This document shows positions 32,931 through 44,220 of a stretch of 64,000 nt of DNA, piece after piece. This stretch comes from Heligmosomoides polygyrus polygyrus (lineage: Eukaryota; Nematoda; Chromadorea; Rhabditida; Heligmosomidae): NCBI GenBank assembly GCA_947396885.1, contig OX377203.1:23625253-23689252 (forward strand), written 5' to 3'. The notes under the pieces are model-generated. The model had not been told where the DNA came from, ran no database searches, and was given only the letters and a program-made list of their open reading frames with translations. Every line of letters begins with the position of its first letter. Within the stretch, counting starts at the first letter, position 1. A program made the translations under genes and the position numbers.

Positions 32931-34835
32931 TTCATTTTATATTTGAAATACTCGTATCGCTTCTCAACTTAAGACAAGTAGTTTTTAAAGAAGTGATACC
33001 CGAGACTCATCATTTAAGTTGGTACCCCTTTAAAAGATGCAAATATTTAATATCGTTCTTTTTATATTAATTTTTTAATTTTTTATTTTAAAAATACCTC
33101 TAGTTTCTTCGGCTCAGCTTCGGTCCACATCTGCAGTTTACATTTTGGTTCTGAGGAATACCCCTTTAAGCTTTCTCCTAGGGTAGCCCTGAAAGAAATT
33201 ATCGAATCGTTTGCTTCCGTCGACTTCGGATTGGAAACGTAAGGTCATTGACGAAAAAGACCCAGCTAATGCGTTCCACCTATCACATTTAATCGTTAAA
33301 TGTTCAATCACTGGAAGCTCTCGGGCATGTTAGCGTGATTGACACTGTGCACGATAAGGAGGATCATTCTGATGGGTGGTCCGGCATCTGTGACTTGCCT
33401 TTCTCTAATGGCTTTTTATAGCACGTTTTTTATATTTTATTTAATTATCACAAGCCACGGATTATAGTCACATGCGGCAAGGTAACAATAACACATTAAA
33501 ATTAGGTATAAGGAGCTGGGTGACTAAGCAACGAAAAAACAAAACGAAACAAGCCTAACGAAGCCTTAGCGTAATTAGACGTTTGAAAAAAGACAGAGGC
33601 ATGTTACCCATATTCTCATTCTCAGAAAGTAGGGTGTTGAGCTTCCTGATGCTCCTATAAATGAGGGAACTTGACCTCACTTTCGACGTTGGGATTTACA
33701 GATAGAGTCTGAAATGCCCTTTTCAGTCAGTTGTCGAAGGAATATCGCTGCCCGGAAAGCAGAAGATGCGGGTTCGAGTCCCGCCTGGCGCAAGAGTTTT
33801 GATCGTAACAAAACATCCTGTAACAGCATATAGCTTCTCTACCAGCCGCTATAGGCTTAAGCAAATGTGTTAAAACACAAGTTGTCAAAGGAGCACCACT
33901 TTTGCTTGCTAGGTGTATGCAATTTGGCTCAAGTTGCGAGGGTTAGATGTTGTTGAATGTACCTGTATTTGCGCCGCGATCATCGTTTGTTTAAGCTAAC
34001 GACCTTCATCTTGAGACGTTACGTAGCAAGTTACTGTTTGCGCTCTAGTCAAATATTTACTGATGAAATACCAATCGTATCCACCTACACTTCTCTTCGA
34101 TTAAATACTCTTTAGCCTCTTCTTTGCCAAACTTCTTAACCACTGCTGTGAAAATGGACTCTGGAAAACGGATTTCAAACAGAAGGTTGTCGGGTATTTA
34201 TGCAACGAAAACGCTGGTCTCAAAGGTCATCGTGAGTATGGCTGAATGCAAATTCCAAGGCCCTCTCATAGCAGTGTATCGAAGAAGGCTTCCCAGCAAT
34301 ATCTCTTCGCTCTCTTTCTATGTGCTCAATCATTGGAAACCTCGGATCACGTCTAGAGAAGGGGTCCAACGTGTACCTCTTTCACATTTGGCTGTTCTAC
34401 CCTAGTGGTAGCAGGTTTAGATGTGCTCCTGCAGCTGTTCTATATAAGATTGCGTGCTTAGCTCTTTATTTTGAAAGGTTGCGGACAAATTCTCGGAGTT
34501 TATGGTTGAAATGAAGGTAAGCTTCCTCTTAGACCTGTAACAACCTCTCTTCGGTACCGTGGAGTATTTCGGTTGTCACTCCGTCTATAGCAATGATGGG
34601 CACCTACATGAGTTGCTTTCGATTCTAGTCAAAAGGGAGGAAGTTGAAGGTATGAGCAAAAGTAAAATCAGGAAGGGTACCTACCTGAGATGCTGGAGCG
34701 CAGTAGTCTTTAGGTGCTTTTAGAAAGTGGTCATAGTTAGTTCGCATTCAGCTCTGCAATATCGTCATTAACGAAACCGGGGGTCGAAAATTTTTGCCTG
34801 AGGGGAATCTATTTAATGCACTGATCACCCACCTA
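32930..34835. other. Intergenic DNA between RTE and mariner (copy 2)
   Basis: Same as 9287-11192, including the tRNA-like B box at 33771-33781. No gene recognised. Confidence 0.4.
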
Positions 34836-34924
34836 CCAGGCTGTCCAATAATTCCTGTCCGAAAATTTTCAAAATTCTATAATTTTCCATAGAAGTGTTA
34901 TAATATCAGGCCAGTGTAAAAACC

Positions 34925-34965
34925 TTCTAGAAGGTTCTCCAGGGTTCCACGCTAGGAGTATATAA
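34925..34965 (+). promoter_or_regulatory. Heat-shock-element-like promoter of mariner (copy 2)
   Basis: TTCTAGAAGGTTC at 34925-34937 and TATATAA at 34959-34965, identical to copy 1. The transposase ATG is at 35004. Confidence 0.55.
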
Positions 34966-35003
34966 GGCGCAGTCGCCGCATCTAGCTACCAGTACAAGCT
35001 AAA

Positions 35004-35636
35004 ATGGACCAAGGTCGAATTCGTACGTTCGTGTACTACGAGTGGCTGCTGGGCAACGACACGGGCACCCCGGTCGCCAACATCTGCAGAGCGTGCAAGG
35101 AGGATGCAGTGTCCCAACGCTGGTTCCATCGTTTCGAGAGCGGCGACACGAGCCTCGAGGACAGGGAACACCCGCTGAAGATCATGCTCTGCTGCTGGTG
35201 GGACGCCAAGGGCATGCTTACTTCGAGCTGCTCCCGCAAGGCAGGACGGTCACCGCCTCCATCTACACCGATCAGCTCGAGAAACGAGCCGCCGCCATCC
35301 GAGAAAAGCGTCTCGACGGGCCTTGGTCCACCTGCTGCACAACAACGCAACCCCCGCGTGGCGAAGGAGACCCAGCAGAAGTTGGCGACGCTCGGCTGGG
35401 AGACGTTTGCCCATCCGCCGTATTCTCCGGACCTCGCCCCTTCCGACTACCACTTGTTCCGCCCACTGAAGCACCATTTGGCCGGAAGAGAATTCACCAA
35501 CTACGACAACCTCAAATCCGACATCGCGGACTTCTTCGAGTCGCAGCCTCCGGAGTTCTGGGCGAAGGGCATCGGCGACCTGCCCAATCGATGGGCCACT
35601 GTTGTGAATAACCGTGGTGATTATATTGTTGACTAG
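35004..35636 (+). pseudogene. Mariner transposase, deleted and frameshifted
   Basis: The N-terminal helix-turn-helix part is present (MDQGRIRTFVYYEWLL to RFESGDTSLEDREHPLK). The sequence then jumps to MLCCWWDAKG, near the middle of the catalytic domain, so about 130 residues including the first catalytic Asp are missing. The next stretch is in another frame (ELLPQGRTVTASIYTDQLEK). The original frame resumes at the typical C-terminus: HPPYSPDLAPSDYHLFR, then DLPNRWATVV and GDYIVD. It is inactive but can be mobilised in trans through its intact ends. Confidence 0.9.
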
Positions 35637-35789
35637 ACTTGTTTTTCAATAAAGTTGAAAAAAATTAAAAATGGTGAAATTTTCGGACAAGAATTATTGG
35701 ACAGCCTGGTATATATCGTTAATTTTGCTTGCGATGTTGAAAGGTTTTATTCACTATAACGAAGATCACTCAAAGTGAAAAAGTGTGTG

Positions 35790-36420
35790 ATTTCATTTTC
35801 ACTTAGTTCGAACCTGGCAGCAACCCAGCGGCGGGGGTCAAGCATATGCAGAAAGTCATCGGCAAGTTCACTCCTAATCGAACAAATTATTGGAGATTGT
35901 ATCAGAAGTTCCTCTCCGCCCAGAATGGCGACAAAGACAAACCACTCTGGGAAGATCAACTGCTGTAGACAAAGAGCGCCTGCGTCAAACCATTAAGTCG
36001 AATGCATCTCAAATCACACTGGGACTGACGCTGATCTCCACACTTCCCAGTGAAGCCACCGCTCGTCGGCTGCAGAAGATTGGAAGGTCGTAAAAAATCG
36101 CCTTCGTCAGTGCCTCATGGTTTGACGGAAACCCAAGTAAATCACTGTGCTTCCGACTGCCGAGAGCTCCGACACCGGTTCATTAGAGGAGATCTGGATC
36201 GGATCCTTATCAGCGATGAAAAGGAGATGCTTTACTACATCTGTAAAGCCAGGAGGCGATAGCTGGAACGCAACGAGCTGGGGATTGTGAAGTCAAAACC
36301 TGGCTGAACCAAAATCAAGTAGCCACCATAGCAAAGAAGCAAGCATCGTATTAAAAGATCATATCGCACCATGCAGTCAAAAAGTTCGCCTCAACTTCTG
36401 TTTGATTGACATTTTGAATG
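35790..36420 (+). pseudogene. Decayed mariner transposase
   Basis: Pieces in shifting frames follow mariner order: DKERLRQTIKSNASQITLGL and ARRLQKIG (second helix-turn-helix), VPHGLTETQ, CRELRHRFIRGDLDRILI, SDEKEMLYY (first catalytic Asp region, DEKW-like) and NELGIVKSKPG. It lies in direct orientation 80 bp after the mariner at 35709 but belongs to a more decayed lineage. No terminal repeats recognised. Confidence 0.75.
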
Positions 36421-37140
36421 TCACTTACGTGAATCATCAAAGTGAGGATATTTGTGTTCTTTACAGTTGTTTTTGTTGTATCTTCAACAGGTGTGAAAAT
36501 ATATGCAATCAGACATTCTAAATCAGAATAAACATCGAGACGTCTTGGAAGATGGCATGAAGCAATCCCTTCTTTGGCACTTAACTCCTTCCTAAAAGAA
36601 AAGTTTCAAACCATTATTTTTCCACAAAATAAGGATTTTATAAAATTTCAAACAATGAGTCCACTTCTTGTGTAGTTGAATTAAAACTTCAAACAAAGTT
36701 ATACTAAAATTTCCTCTGAGCGAAAATTTTTTCCAACGTTTTGGAGAGTCTCTAGTTTAATAAAGTAGAAGCTCATTTTGATTTGGAAGAGTTCGCTTCA
36801 ATTTTAGTCTAAGTTACCTTAGAAAAGTGTCCAGTTTGATTTGAAAAGCGTGTAATTTGGTTGTAAAAGTGTCCAATCGACGTGAAAATGGTGTATATGA
36901 TAGCTTGCTTTTTCTTGTAAAATTCTAAACTGCGTACTGATAGAAAGATTTCTTGTAATCCTAGATCCCGAGCTTGCTCGACTTTGTCTAAATCCTGACT
37001 GTTGGTAGTGCAACTGAGCATGTCAAAATGACTTCGTGGTCCAATCATAAGAAAACTAATTTTGTCTGCTGCAAAAGGGAGTTGGCAATTCTTAATGTGG
37101 TTTGAAAGTGTTCGTGTCTTTGTGAATAATGCAATTTTTC
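36421..37140. repeat. AT-rich DNA with short degenerate tandem motif
   Basis: Between about 36820 and 36900 a ~22-25-bp motif recurs with variations on GAAAAGTGTCCAATTTG. A similar stretch is at about 55330-55410, which marks a dispersed repeat family. No coding content is recognised. Confidence 0.45.
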
Positions 37141-37141
37141 A

Positions 37142-37569
37142 GATGAAGCACCAACGCTTGTACTCGGAGCAGCGGACGTCACGCAGAAAGAAGCCCAGGC
37201 TTCTACATCGAACTTCGAGTGCCGAAAAATTGTCGAAAGACGAGCTGTGCGGCATCTACGATAAGGCGCTCGCTAGGCACCAGAAAATCGTGATGAAGCG
37301 ACAGCAGACTGAGGATCTGGAAGGAGTTGATGATGTTGGGTTTGCCACTCCCAAAGAGTCTCCGTCACAAGTTGACGCGGCTGCTGCGGAAGAAGGGGAT
37401 GCCTCGCAAAGCAGCTCAAATACAACCACTCGAGTCAGAAGGACAGTCGTCTGCTCCGCCTGCAGAATCAGAGCTGCGAAACGTCTCTGCGGATCTGGCC
37501 TCCGTAGATCCCCTGCCCAATCGATGGGCCACTGTTGTGGATAACTGTGGTGATTATATTGTTGATTAG
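37142..37569 (+). CDS. Candidate terminal exon ending in a mariner 3' end
   Basis: After ATTTTTCAG an open frame starts MKHQRLYSEQRTSRRKKPR and continues EKLSKDELCGIYDKALARHQ and a Ser/Ala/Glu-rich tract. A second frame (37327-37569) takes over near 37420 (ESEGQSSAPPAESELRNVSA) and runs in frame into the mariner C-terminus NRWATVVDNCGDYIVD with its stop. The 37512-37641 sequence is a mariner 3' end, and its AATAAA would supply polyadenylation. A single indel separates the two frames. The protein is not recognised. It could be a host gene whose last exon was captured by mariner, or another element's ORF. Confidence 0.45.
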
Positions 37570-37641
37570 ACTTGATTTTCAATAAAGTTGAAAAAATTAA
37601 AAATGGTGAAATTTTCGGACAAGAATTATTGGACAGCCTGG
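37512..37641 (+). mobile_element. Solo mariner 3' end
   Basis: 130 bp matching 35580-35709 with few changes, including the last transposase codons, polyA signal and right terminal repeat ending GGACAGCCTGG, followed by TA. No left end is seen upstream. Confidence 0.85.
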
Positions 37642-37707
37642 TATATGTCTAGGTGAGGAGGGGAGGCACGGCGATTGATTTCACCAAAACTTAGCCTAAG
37701 GATGTTG

Positions 37708-37846
37708 TTTAGGGCACTTATATTAGGTTCGCTTTTAAAATTTCGACTGATTACGGTGGGTTACGGTAGGCATGATAACCACCTACAGCAACCCACTGTA
37801 ACAAATCGAAATTTTAAAAACAGACCTTACCAAGTGCTCAAGACCT
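37708..37846. mobile_element. MITE-like inverted repeat
   Basis: The left arm TTTTAAAATTTCGACTGATT..GTGGGTTACGGTAGG is matched in reverse complement by CACCTACAGCAACCCACTGT..AATCGAAATTTTAAAA. Arms are about 60 bp around a ~9-bp centre. No coding capacity. Confidence 0.7.
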
Positions 37847-37949
37847 TAAATAGCCTCTACATATAGGGTATGTTGGGCAAAGAAACTTTTCTACCCATGG
37901 GGTCGTGAGCGCGCAAAAGCAGCTGTGAATCAGGTTCACTTTCTGGCGT

Positions 37950-38100
37950 GTTCGTTGCACTTTACATTGAATGCTTTGGCTAATTGGGGTGGATCATTTC
38001 TATGAAGTGCCGAAGTGGCACAGTACACGAGAGTCGAACCACGGACCATTATGTCTTAGCACGCCTCCTCCCTGTCAACTGCGCCACCAATGCCCACACT
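37950..38100 (-). repeat. tRNA-derived SINE-like or tRNA pseudogene
   Basis: The minus strand has A-box-like TGGTGGCGCAGTTGACAGG and B-box-like GGTTCGACTCTCG about 45 bp apart, inside GGGCATTGGTGG...CTCGTGTACTGTGCC. The acceptor stem does not close well, so it is not called a functional tRNA. Confidence 0.45.
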
Positions 38101-39347
38101 GTTGCCAGCCTACTGCCCTCTTTAGATTGGAGGGCTATGAGCGAAGGCAGAGGGCTGGTGTCTCAAGGCCAACTAAAAATCGTCCCTAATCCCGTCTCCA
38201 GATGCGTTTAGCAGATGTGGAACACATATGTACTTGGAATGAGTGCTAGAACCCGCGCGTACAGTGGTATTCACATCATCTCAAAGTGCCGAGCCGGCAT
38301 GGTATCCATCCTTTGCAAACTTGTAATTTTTTAACCAAATAATGACAACTGAGTTGCAAGAAACCTACTCGTAAATATTTCGTTGACTATCTGAGATTGC
38401 TCACTTCGTGTCAATATGTATATTAAATTTATCGCCCTTATAGTTTGGACACGAAGCTTCAACAAATTCGTATTCAAATGGCGGAACAAGATGAATGCCT
38501 ATTATGGTTAGGAAGTGATCTAGGTGCGACAGTGGATAGTGGCATATGTTTTCTTTAACAACATATCACAAGGAACGTGAGACTTGTTTGTTGATCAGCG
38601 CGCTAAGCCATCAGGCTCACAGCTTTCCAACAGTGAAACGCTTCTTTTTGGGCAGTCTTCCATCGAAAGGTGGTATTTCCAGGCTCCGTTGAGTTACATA
38701 AGGTCATTCATCTGCCCTCGTATAATTTGGCACTAACTCATCGAAGGGGGAATCGGGGGAACACCATCGTCCTTGTTCTTGCATCACTGCTCTTGTTCGG
38801 GGAGCATAACCCATTGAACCCCGTGCGAGAACGTGAAATGGCTGGGTGTGTCTGATTTCGACGTCTTAGCAGAATTGAACTCTGCTGGGCACCGTCGACT
38901 AGGACAGACTGCCTCCGATGAGCTGCTTGTCGTTGCCCTGCATGTCAGCACTTCGCACCAGATTGCCTTTCCTTAGACAGGCCGTCGGCACTTTCGCTAA
39001 GGCGCGTGACTCACTGTGTCATGGAAGAGGGTCGCTTCTTCGCTCTTTATGAGCGCCACGTCAAGACGACGTGTTCTTCTCGTCGTTGCCAATTATCGCT
39101 GAGCCGGTGGGGAAACCATGGGCACCGAAGGAGTGGCGTTCGGGCAGAGCGCGAATTACTCGATCCGAGGGCGGTGCCTTTTTTCTGCCCCTCTGAGAGA
39201 CCAACTCCGTCCGCACCTCCCGTCGACGCTATCAGTGGCACCGCATAGTGCAGCTCCTGGCGGCGGTGCGGGTTCCAGTTCGTCCGACGTCCCAGACATT
39301 GCTTGGTGTGCCATAGCCTACGCCAGACGTTGTTTTCGTGATCGACG
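38101..39347. other. No gene recognised
   Basis: Short ORFs only. A stretch near 39010-39070 (CTCACTGTGTCATGGAAGAG...) resembles 41950-42000, suggesting an unnamed dispersed repeat. Confidence 0.35.
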
Positions 39348-39698
39348 TCAGTTTTCTGGAAGGCTTTGGAAGCTCTTATCAGTTGTGTCATGAAGGCTTA
39401 TGCCACTACGCCAAGCAGCTTCTTTCTCATAGTCGTGTCCTCTAGGAGGGTCAACGATCCTGATAACGACACCATCCGAGTCTCTCTGAAAGCGCCACAG
39501 TATGCTATGGGCATAGGCTTTAAGGAGTAGTGCTGCGTCAGAATTATTGACACACTTTGGTTTTTTGTAGTTCTTCCGCACAAATACTTCTAGTTTCGGG
39601 CTAGATTTCGCGATAGATTCTGCATACAACTTAAAGATAAGTGGTAAAGAAGTCATGTTGTTTGGGATGCGCCATGCATTGCACATATCGAGAACCAA
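39348..39698 (-). CDS. Unrecognised open frame
   Basis: A 116-codon minus-strand frame including SLPLIFKLYAESIAKSSPKL and VRKNYKKPKCVNNSDAALLL. Its composition is protein-like (KNYKKPK, VVIRIVDPPRGHDYE), but no family is recognised. No start context or splice structure can be defined. It may be an exon or an element fragment. Confidence 0.25.
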   Translation of the reverse strand: MVLDMCNAWRIPNNMTSLPLIFKLYAESIAKSSPKLEVFVRKNYKKPKCVNNSDAALLLKAYAHSILWRFQRDSDGVVIRIVDPPRGHDYEKEAAWRSGISLHDTTDKSFQSLPEN

Positions 39699-39771
39699 TG
39701 TGAGTGCGTTGTTGAACTGTTGTGCCCTTCTCAGACACTGAAACCATTACCAAGGTACCCAGATAAAAAGG

Positions 39772-39910
39772 TGCATGTCGCGAAGACACACCGCGGGGGT
39801 GCAGAAACGTGCTGTTGCTCCTACCGTAATTGCGGCAGCCAGTGAGTCACATGATTGGCTGCTGCGATTACGGTAGGAGCGTTTTTGCACCTCGTCTTCG
39901 TGACGTGTAA
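39772..39910. mobile_element. MITE-like inverted repeat
   Basis: TTGCTCCTACCGTAATTGCG..GCAGCCA on the left is matched in reverse by TGGCTGCTGCGATTACGGTAGGAGC on the right, with a 14-base centre. Weaker pairing continues outward (CGCGAAGAC with CGTCTTCGTG). Confidence 0.65.
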
Positions 39911-40157
39911 TGACAGAGCCTATTTTTATTTTGATTGATTTTATTTGTGGTACGTTAAGAAAATGACATGTCATAAACCAAACGTAATAGTAGCACAACA
40001 CAAAAAGCCCACGCAAAGATTATACACTAGGTAGAACAAGCACAAGAACAGGCACCTAAATTCTCAGAGTAATTGCATTGATTATTCAGCCGTCATGTGT
40101 CAACAGAGGAGATGTCTCCTTTTTTCCTTTCGTTTTTCCTGCCCTTTTTTTCTCTAT

Positions 40158-41210
40158 CTATTGGGTTGTCCGATTATAAATGTCGTTTTTGCTCAAAAAG
40201 AATTTTCGCTACAAGAAAAGAATGACCATACCTGAATACAAGGGGTAATCTCCATTATTATCAATGACATAACCCAAACGTCGACGCAAGGAATGGATGC
40301 CTTTATGAAGATCTCCGGTGGATGCGACTCGATGTTGGACACCCAAATGTCGACTTCGTCACGGTTCTTGAATTTTTGTCCGCCAAGGCGTGCTACATCG
40401 AACGGAAAAGATGGTATTCTGATGACGCAAGGCCTGGTGGGCTGTAAGGCGGGTGAGGCAGCTCCCAGCCCAACTTCTCAATTTTTTGGAGCATGGTTTT
40501 CGCAGCATGTGGTGGGGTGTTGTCATGGAGGAATTGTCATGGAGGAATTTCACAGTTGCCGTGTTCACGCCTTGTTGACGCAGTGCTTGATTCACGCGGC
40601 TCAGCTGTTCTTTGTAAAGGTCTGACGTAACTGTTTGGCCAGCACCTCAAAATGCACCAGACCCCTATTGTGCCATCAAACACAAAGCATGGCTTTTTTC
40701 CGTGAATTTCAGGCTTTGCCGTTGTCTTCGGAACCTCACCGGGACCCAACCATTGCCGCTTTCATGTGGTATTGTCGAAGTGGATCCAGCTCTCATCCAA
40801 CTTCATGATGGAGACATAGAAACCGCTGTTCTTGCTTTTACGATGGAGTATTCCATCGACGGCAACTCGCGCTGCCTTTTTGTGTCGCCGAGCTGATGTG
40901 GCACCCATTTCCACACCGATTTGACTCTCAGATTGCGTGCAAACGATCAGCCACGGAAGAGTGGTGACAAGCGAACCTCTGTGCGAGCTCACGTGTGGTT
41001 TGTGTTGTTGCCATTCGCAAGTTCAGGACGCCGTTGATGTTCTTTGTCTTCAATGTTCTCATCACCGTCTCGGAAACGTTAAAGCCATCACTGGCATTGA
41101 TGCAATGATGGGACTTCGTTACCAAATGCTTCGTTACCAAACCAGACAAGATGCGATGGGATTCTGAAGCAGTTCTTCTTTGGTCGAAGTCGCACAGCAA
41201 GCAAACACGT
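40158..41210 (-). pseudogene. Decayed mariner of a second lineage
   Basis: Read on the minus strand, the N-terminus is MLCDFDQRRTASESHRILS, typical of mariners of the FDQRRTAAESHR type. Then come LAQRFACHHSSVADRLHAIG (helix-turn-helix 2), ESWIHFDNTT, FLHDNSS (catalytic LHDNAR-like) and a C-terminus ending YVIDNNGDYPLY. Several frameshifts. The low end has a terminal-repeat-like TTGGGTTGTCCGATTATAAA at about 40158-40180; the matching end near 41210 is not clear. Confidence 0.75.
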
Positions 41211-41409
41211 ACTTTTGCTCGATCATCACTAATCTAAAAAATTCTTTAAAGGGGTCAACGAATCGGAACGAAACTTTGGCAAAAGATGCCTTCGGAAAAG
41301 CTTGTTAAACATGTAAAGTTACGTGGTCCAAGAAGTAACAATAGCAGAGGAATTACAACCCGAAAGGCGGCATTTATAATCCGACAACTTGAAAGGATGA
41401 AAAGGGTAT
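41211..41409. other. Nothing recognised
   Basis: Short spacer between mariner fossil and SINE-like copy. Confidence 0.3.
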
Positions 41410-41560
41410 TGAACCGCGTTACTCGATATCTTTTGGGATGCACCACGCATTCTAACTCTAGGGATGTTATGTGTCGATGAGCAAGTCAGCGCTTTATCCT
41501 TCCCAGACAAATCTGGTACCAAATCACCGACTCCGGAGGGGCGGCACGCGTCCATCTTTT
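41410..41560 (-). repeat. tRNA-derived SINE-like copy (family 1, 3' part)
   Basis: It contains GTCAGCGCTTTATCCTTCCC, AGACAAATCTGGTACCAAAT and CACCGACTCCGGAGGG, the reverse complement of the family body. The tRNA-like head is missing. Confidence 0.6.
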
Positions 41561-42389
41561 TCTGCTTATAATTTGTAAGTGGAAAATCGCTGTGCTCCCC
41601 AGCTATTCGATTAGGTTCTTCGATTTTAGAGAAATTTCATGTAAACCTTTCGGTGGAGAAGGCGTCGCAAAAATAATGACCAGTCCTCTATTCGTCCACA
41701 ACTTTCGTACCATTTGAAAATTTTCACTTATTTCAGTCAGACTTCTTTGCCGTACTGCGTGTTGTGCTTTAGTTTGCTCGGTTTATTTCTTGTCCACCAT
41801 TCGTCTAGAGCCATCCTAGCGTTCTGTTTCGAGGACCTTGGTAGGGCTTCCCACAACTGATAAGCCATGGCGTAGCTGACAGGAAGAACGCATGAACACG
41901 CAGAGCTCATGTGCCCTGCTTGCTATAGAAGGCGAATGCCTCACTGTTTCTCATGGAGAGGTGCTTCTTTGCTCGCCTATCATCTAATTGACGTGCTTCC
42001 ATACATCTAGCTTTTGAGACCGTTCTTGGATCTTTTTATTTTAAACCCTGTTTCGTTGTTGGATTGCCTGCAATAGTAAAGTGTGTAAAACAGAATTTAT
42101 TGAAATGTTATAAATCTAAGCACTACACGATCTCGTAAAAATCCAAATGAGTAGAGTTTGGTGTTAAATTCCACCAAAGGGATAGTAGGTAGTAAAAAAA
42201 TCATAATGGGAAGCTGCCGAAGTTGAACCTTCGCCTTCTCACGCATAGCTTCAGCTCTTCCATCAAGATGAGGTAGCAGGGAATGCTGTGAGAACTTTTA
42301 GTGGATGCCTTTCCTCGGAAATTTTTGAGCTTATACGTCAGCGTGGAGGAGTACGAGCGTTAGGCAACTACCAACTGACGTCCGTGCTT
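41561..42389. other. No gene recognised
   Basis: AT-rich with short chance ORFs only. Confidence 0.35.
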
Positions 42390-43870
42390 GTGATGCTATG
42401 AAGAGCGATGATAAAGGAGGATCCTAAGGAGAGAAGGGCAAAAGCGCTGGCTGGAGCTGCAGAGGCAGGTTTGCGCATCCACAATACCCGGCGGAACTTC
42501 GCCAACTTCAAGATTAAGATGGCTGCTCTCCGAGGTCCTGACGGAACTGTCACCTCTTCCAGAAGGACCATGGAAAAGGTCATATACGACTTCTAATCCG
42601 ATCTCTTCGATAGCCACGTCCACCTGCCCCCATGCCATCTTCCGCAGGATGGATACGTCATTTCGGGGGACGGTCAGGAGGTACACCCGCCCCTGCTGGG
42701 GGCCGTGCGATCTTCCTCTCATCTCCCTCCCGAAATCCGACGCGCCATCTCGTCGGTGAAGAAGCGTACAGCGCACGGTCCCGATATAATCAGACCCGAA
42801 CACCTGAAGAATCTCCCGCCAACGCTCATCAACACCTTGGCGCGGTTCTTCACACCTGTCGGAGTGCTGGTTGCATCTCTGTGGAAGACGGCAGGAACGT
42901 CTTGCTGTACAAGGAGGGAGACGTGCACGAAAATGGCAACTATCGCCCGATCTGCCTGCTGTCCGTAGTCTACAAGCTGTTCACTCGCACGATCCTGAAT
43001 AGGATTTATTTATTTATTTATTTATTTATGGCATAGAACAAAGTCTAGCATCAATGATGTTAAAATGGGAACGAACAAAAACATTTCTAGCACAAAACAT
43101 AACAATCAACAATCACTGTTAAACGATGCATGAGTAGTAGCATATCTTCGAGCACTTCACGGAATTCAACATACAGTAGACCTTCTATACACGTGCACAG
43201 ACAGTCTCGCAAATTCGTGGTACCTGCCAGCAAGTTGAATTCTTTGAGAACCCTGTAGGTTAGAAAATCTGACCTAATCCGTGACTTAGCAATCGACACT
43301 CGAAGCTTAAGCTTTCCTCTTACGGATTTTGTCAGCATCCCTTCAAAGAAATCTTCCGGATTGACTGATAACTTCCTGGACAGAATTTTATACATCATGA
43401 CAATATCAGCAGTTTTCCTTCTGTTCTTCATTGATGGAAGACCAAAGAACTCAGACCGTTGGGAACCATTTGGAATCAAGCTATAATCCACTGAAAGCCT
43501 CTTATCATGCGCTTCCTCGTGAAGCTATTTTGGACACTTTCCAAAAGATTGATATCCCTATTTCTACATGGATTGAATAAATAGGATTGGCAGAACGCTG
43601 GACGAAGGACAGCCATGCGAACAAACAGGATTTCGGAGAGGATTCAGCACGGTCGACCACATACGCACCGTTACGACGCTCATCGAAGTGTCACGAGAGT
43701 ACAAGCTGCTACTGCACCATATCATCATCGAAGCAGGCATTCGATCTGTAGAATTGAATTCCTGTTTCTACTTACTACATCAGAGTACTAGCGGTACAGC
43801 GGCTTCGCGACCCTGGTGTCGCCATTTTACAACAACGTTTCGTCTACGTGAAGACAGGGATTGTCTTCAA
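42390..43870 (+). pseudogene. LINE polyprotein fossil interrupted by a CR1 insertion
   Basis: Fragments in order: EDPKERRAKALAGAAEAG and PDGTVTSSRRTMEKVIYDF (pre-RT linker), EIRRAISSVKKRTAHGPD and IRPEHLKNLPPTLINTLARF (RT fingers), NYRPICLLSVVYKLFTRTIL, then the nested insertion (43007-43579). It resumes with TLDEGQPCEQTGFRRGF-like sequence, and decays after 43760. Several frameshifts. It is the same LINE family as 3415-4095 but retains more upstream sequence. Confidence 0.85.
43007..43579 (-). mobile_element. 5'-truncated CR1-like LINE insertion
   Basis: 573 bp flanked by a 9-bp duplication AATAGGATT (42998-43006 and 43580-43588). On the minus strand it ends in (TAAA)n, here read as TTTATTTA at 43007-43029. 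It encodes the C-terminal tail of a CR1-type polyprotein (43491-43087), with RSEFFGLPSMKNRRKTADIV and RSDFLTYRVLKEFNLLAG. The 5' end is truncated, as is usual for LINE insertions. Confidence 0.88.
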
Positions 43871-44044
43871 TGGCTGCATAAAACTCCTGAATTCTTCTGA
43901 ACCTTTGGTCGGATAAATCAATAAATGACAGAATGAGTGAAAGGCGGCGCTAAGGAGTCGCTTCTCGGATGCGTTACTCTTTCATCTTTTACAGAAGTCA
44001 TAGAGGTTATTTTGAATGCTTAAATATTTACAACAACCTGTGGT

Positions 44045-44220
44045 GGACTGCCGATGAGCTTTTCAGTGGTTCACCTTTCCCACACAAGTCGGGCACCATT
44101 TCTCCGGCCACTGAGGAATGGGAGCCTTAGTTGGCCTAGCTGGGAAATCTGAACCTAGAACCTTGCATGAAAGTGCATGCGACAACCGGCTCCTCCTCCG
44201 ACTACGTTACCAAGTGATAA
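44045..44220 (-). repeat. tRNA-derived SINE-like copy (family 1), diverged
   Basis: On the minus strand it starts CTTGGTAACGTAGTCGGAGG (A-box-like), then has the B-box region AAGGTTCTAGGTTCAGATTT and a diverged body. Confidence 0.5.

Larger units (their letters stand above)
23653..35083. repeat. Large direct duplication, copy 2
   Basis: Second copy of 1-11440 (offset 23652, then 23653 after a poly-A indel, then 23643 after a 10-bp deletion). On its right the mariner continues to its own terminal repeat and TA duplication, so copy 2 preserves the ancestral right flank and copy 1 does not. On the left, 23641-23652 has no counterpart in the window, because copy 1 is cut by the window edge. Confidence 0.95.
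34836..35709 (+). mobile_element. Mariner transposon with both terminal repeats, internally deleted
   Basis: The left end is CCAGGCTGTCCAATAATTCC and the right end is the reverse complement form ...GAATTATTGGACAGCCTGG. The ~30-bp inverted repeats differ at about two positions. Both ends are flanked by TA (34834-34835 and 35710-35711). Total length is 874 bp against about 1.3 kb for mariners, and the missing part lies inside the transposase. A heat-shock-like element and TATA box precede the ORF, and AATAAA follows it. Confidence 0.93.

Noticed and set aside
35042..35611. 189-codon frame overlapping the mariner transposase as a separate gene
   Set aside because: It contains the middle transposase piece (ELLPQGRTVTASIYTDQ) in shifted frame and otherwise reads as shadow of the main frame.
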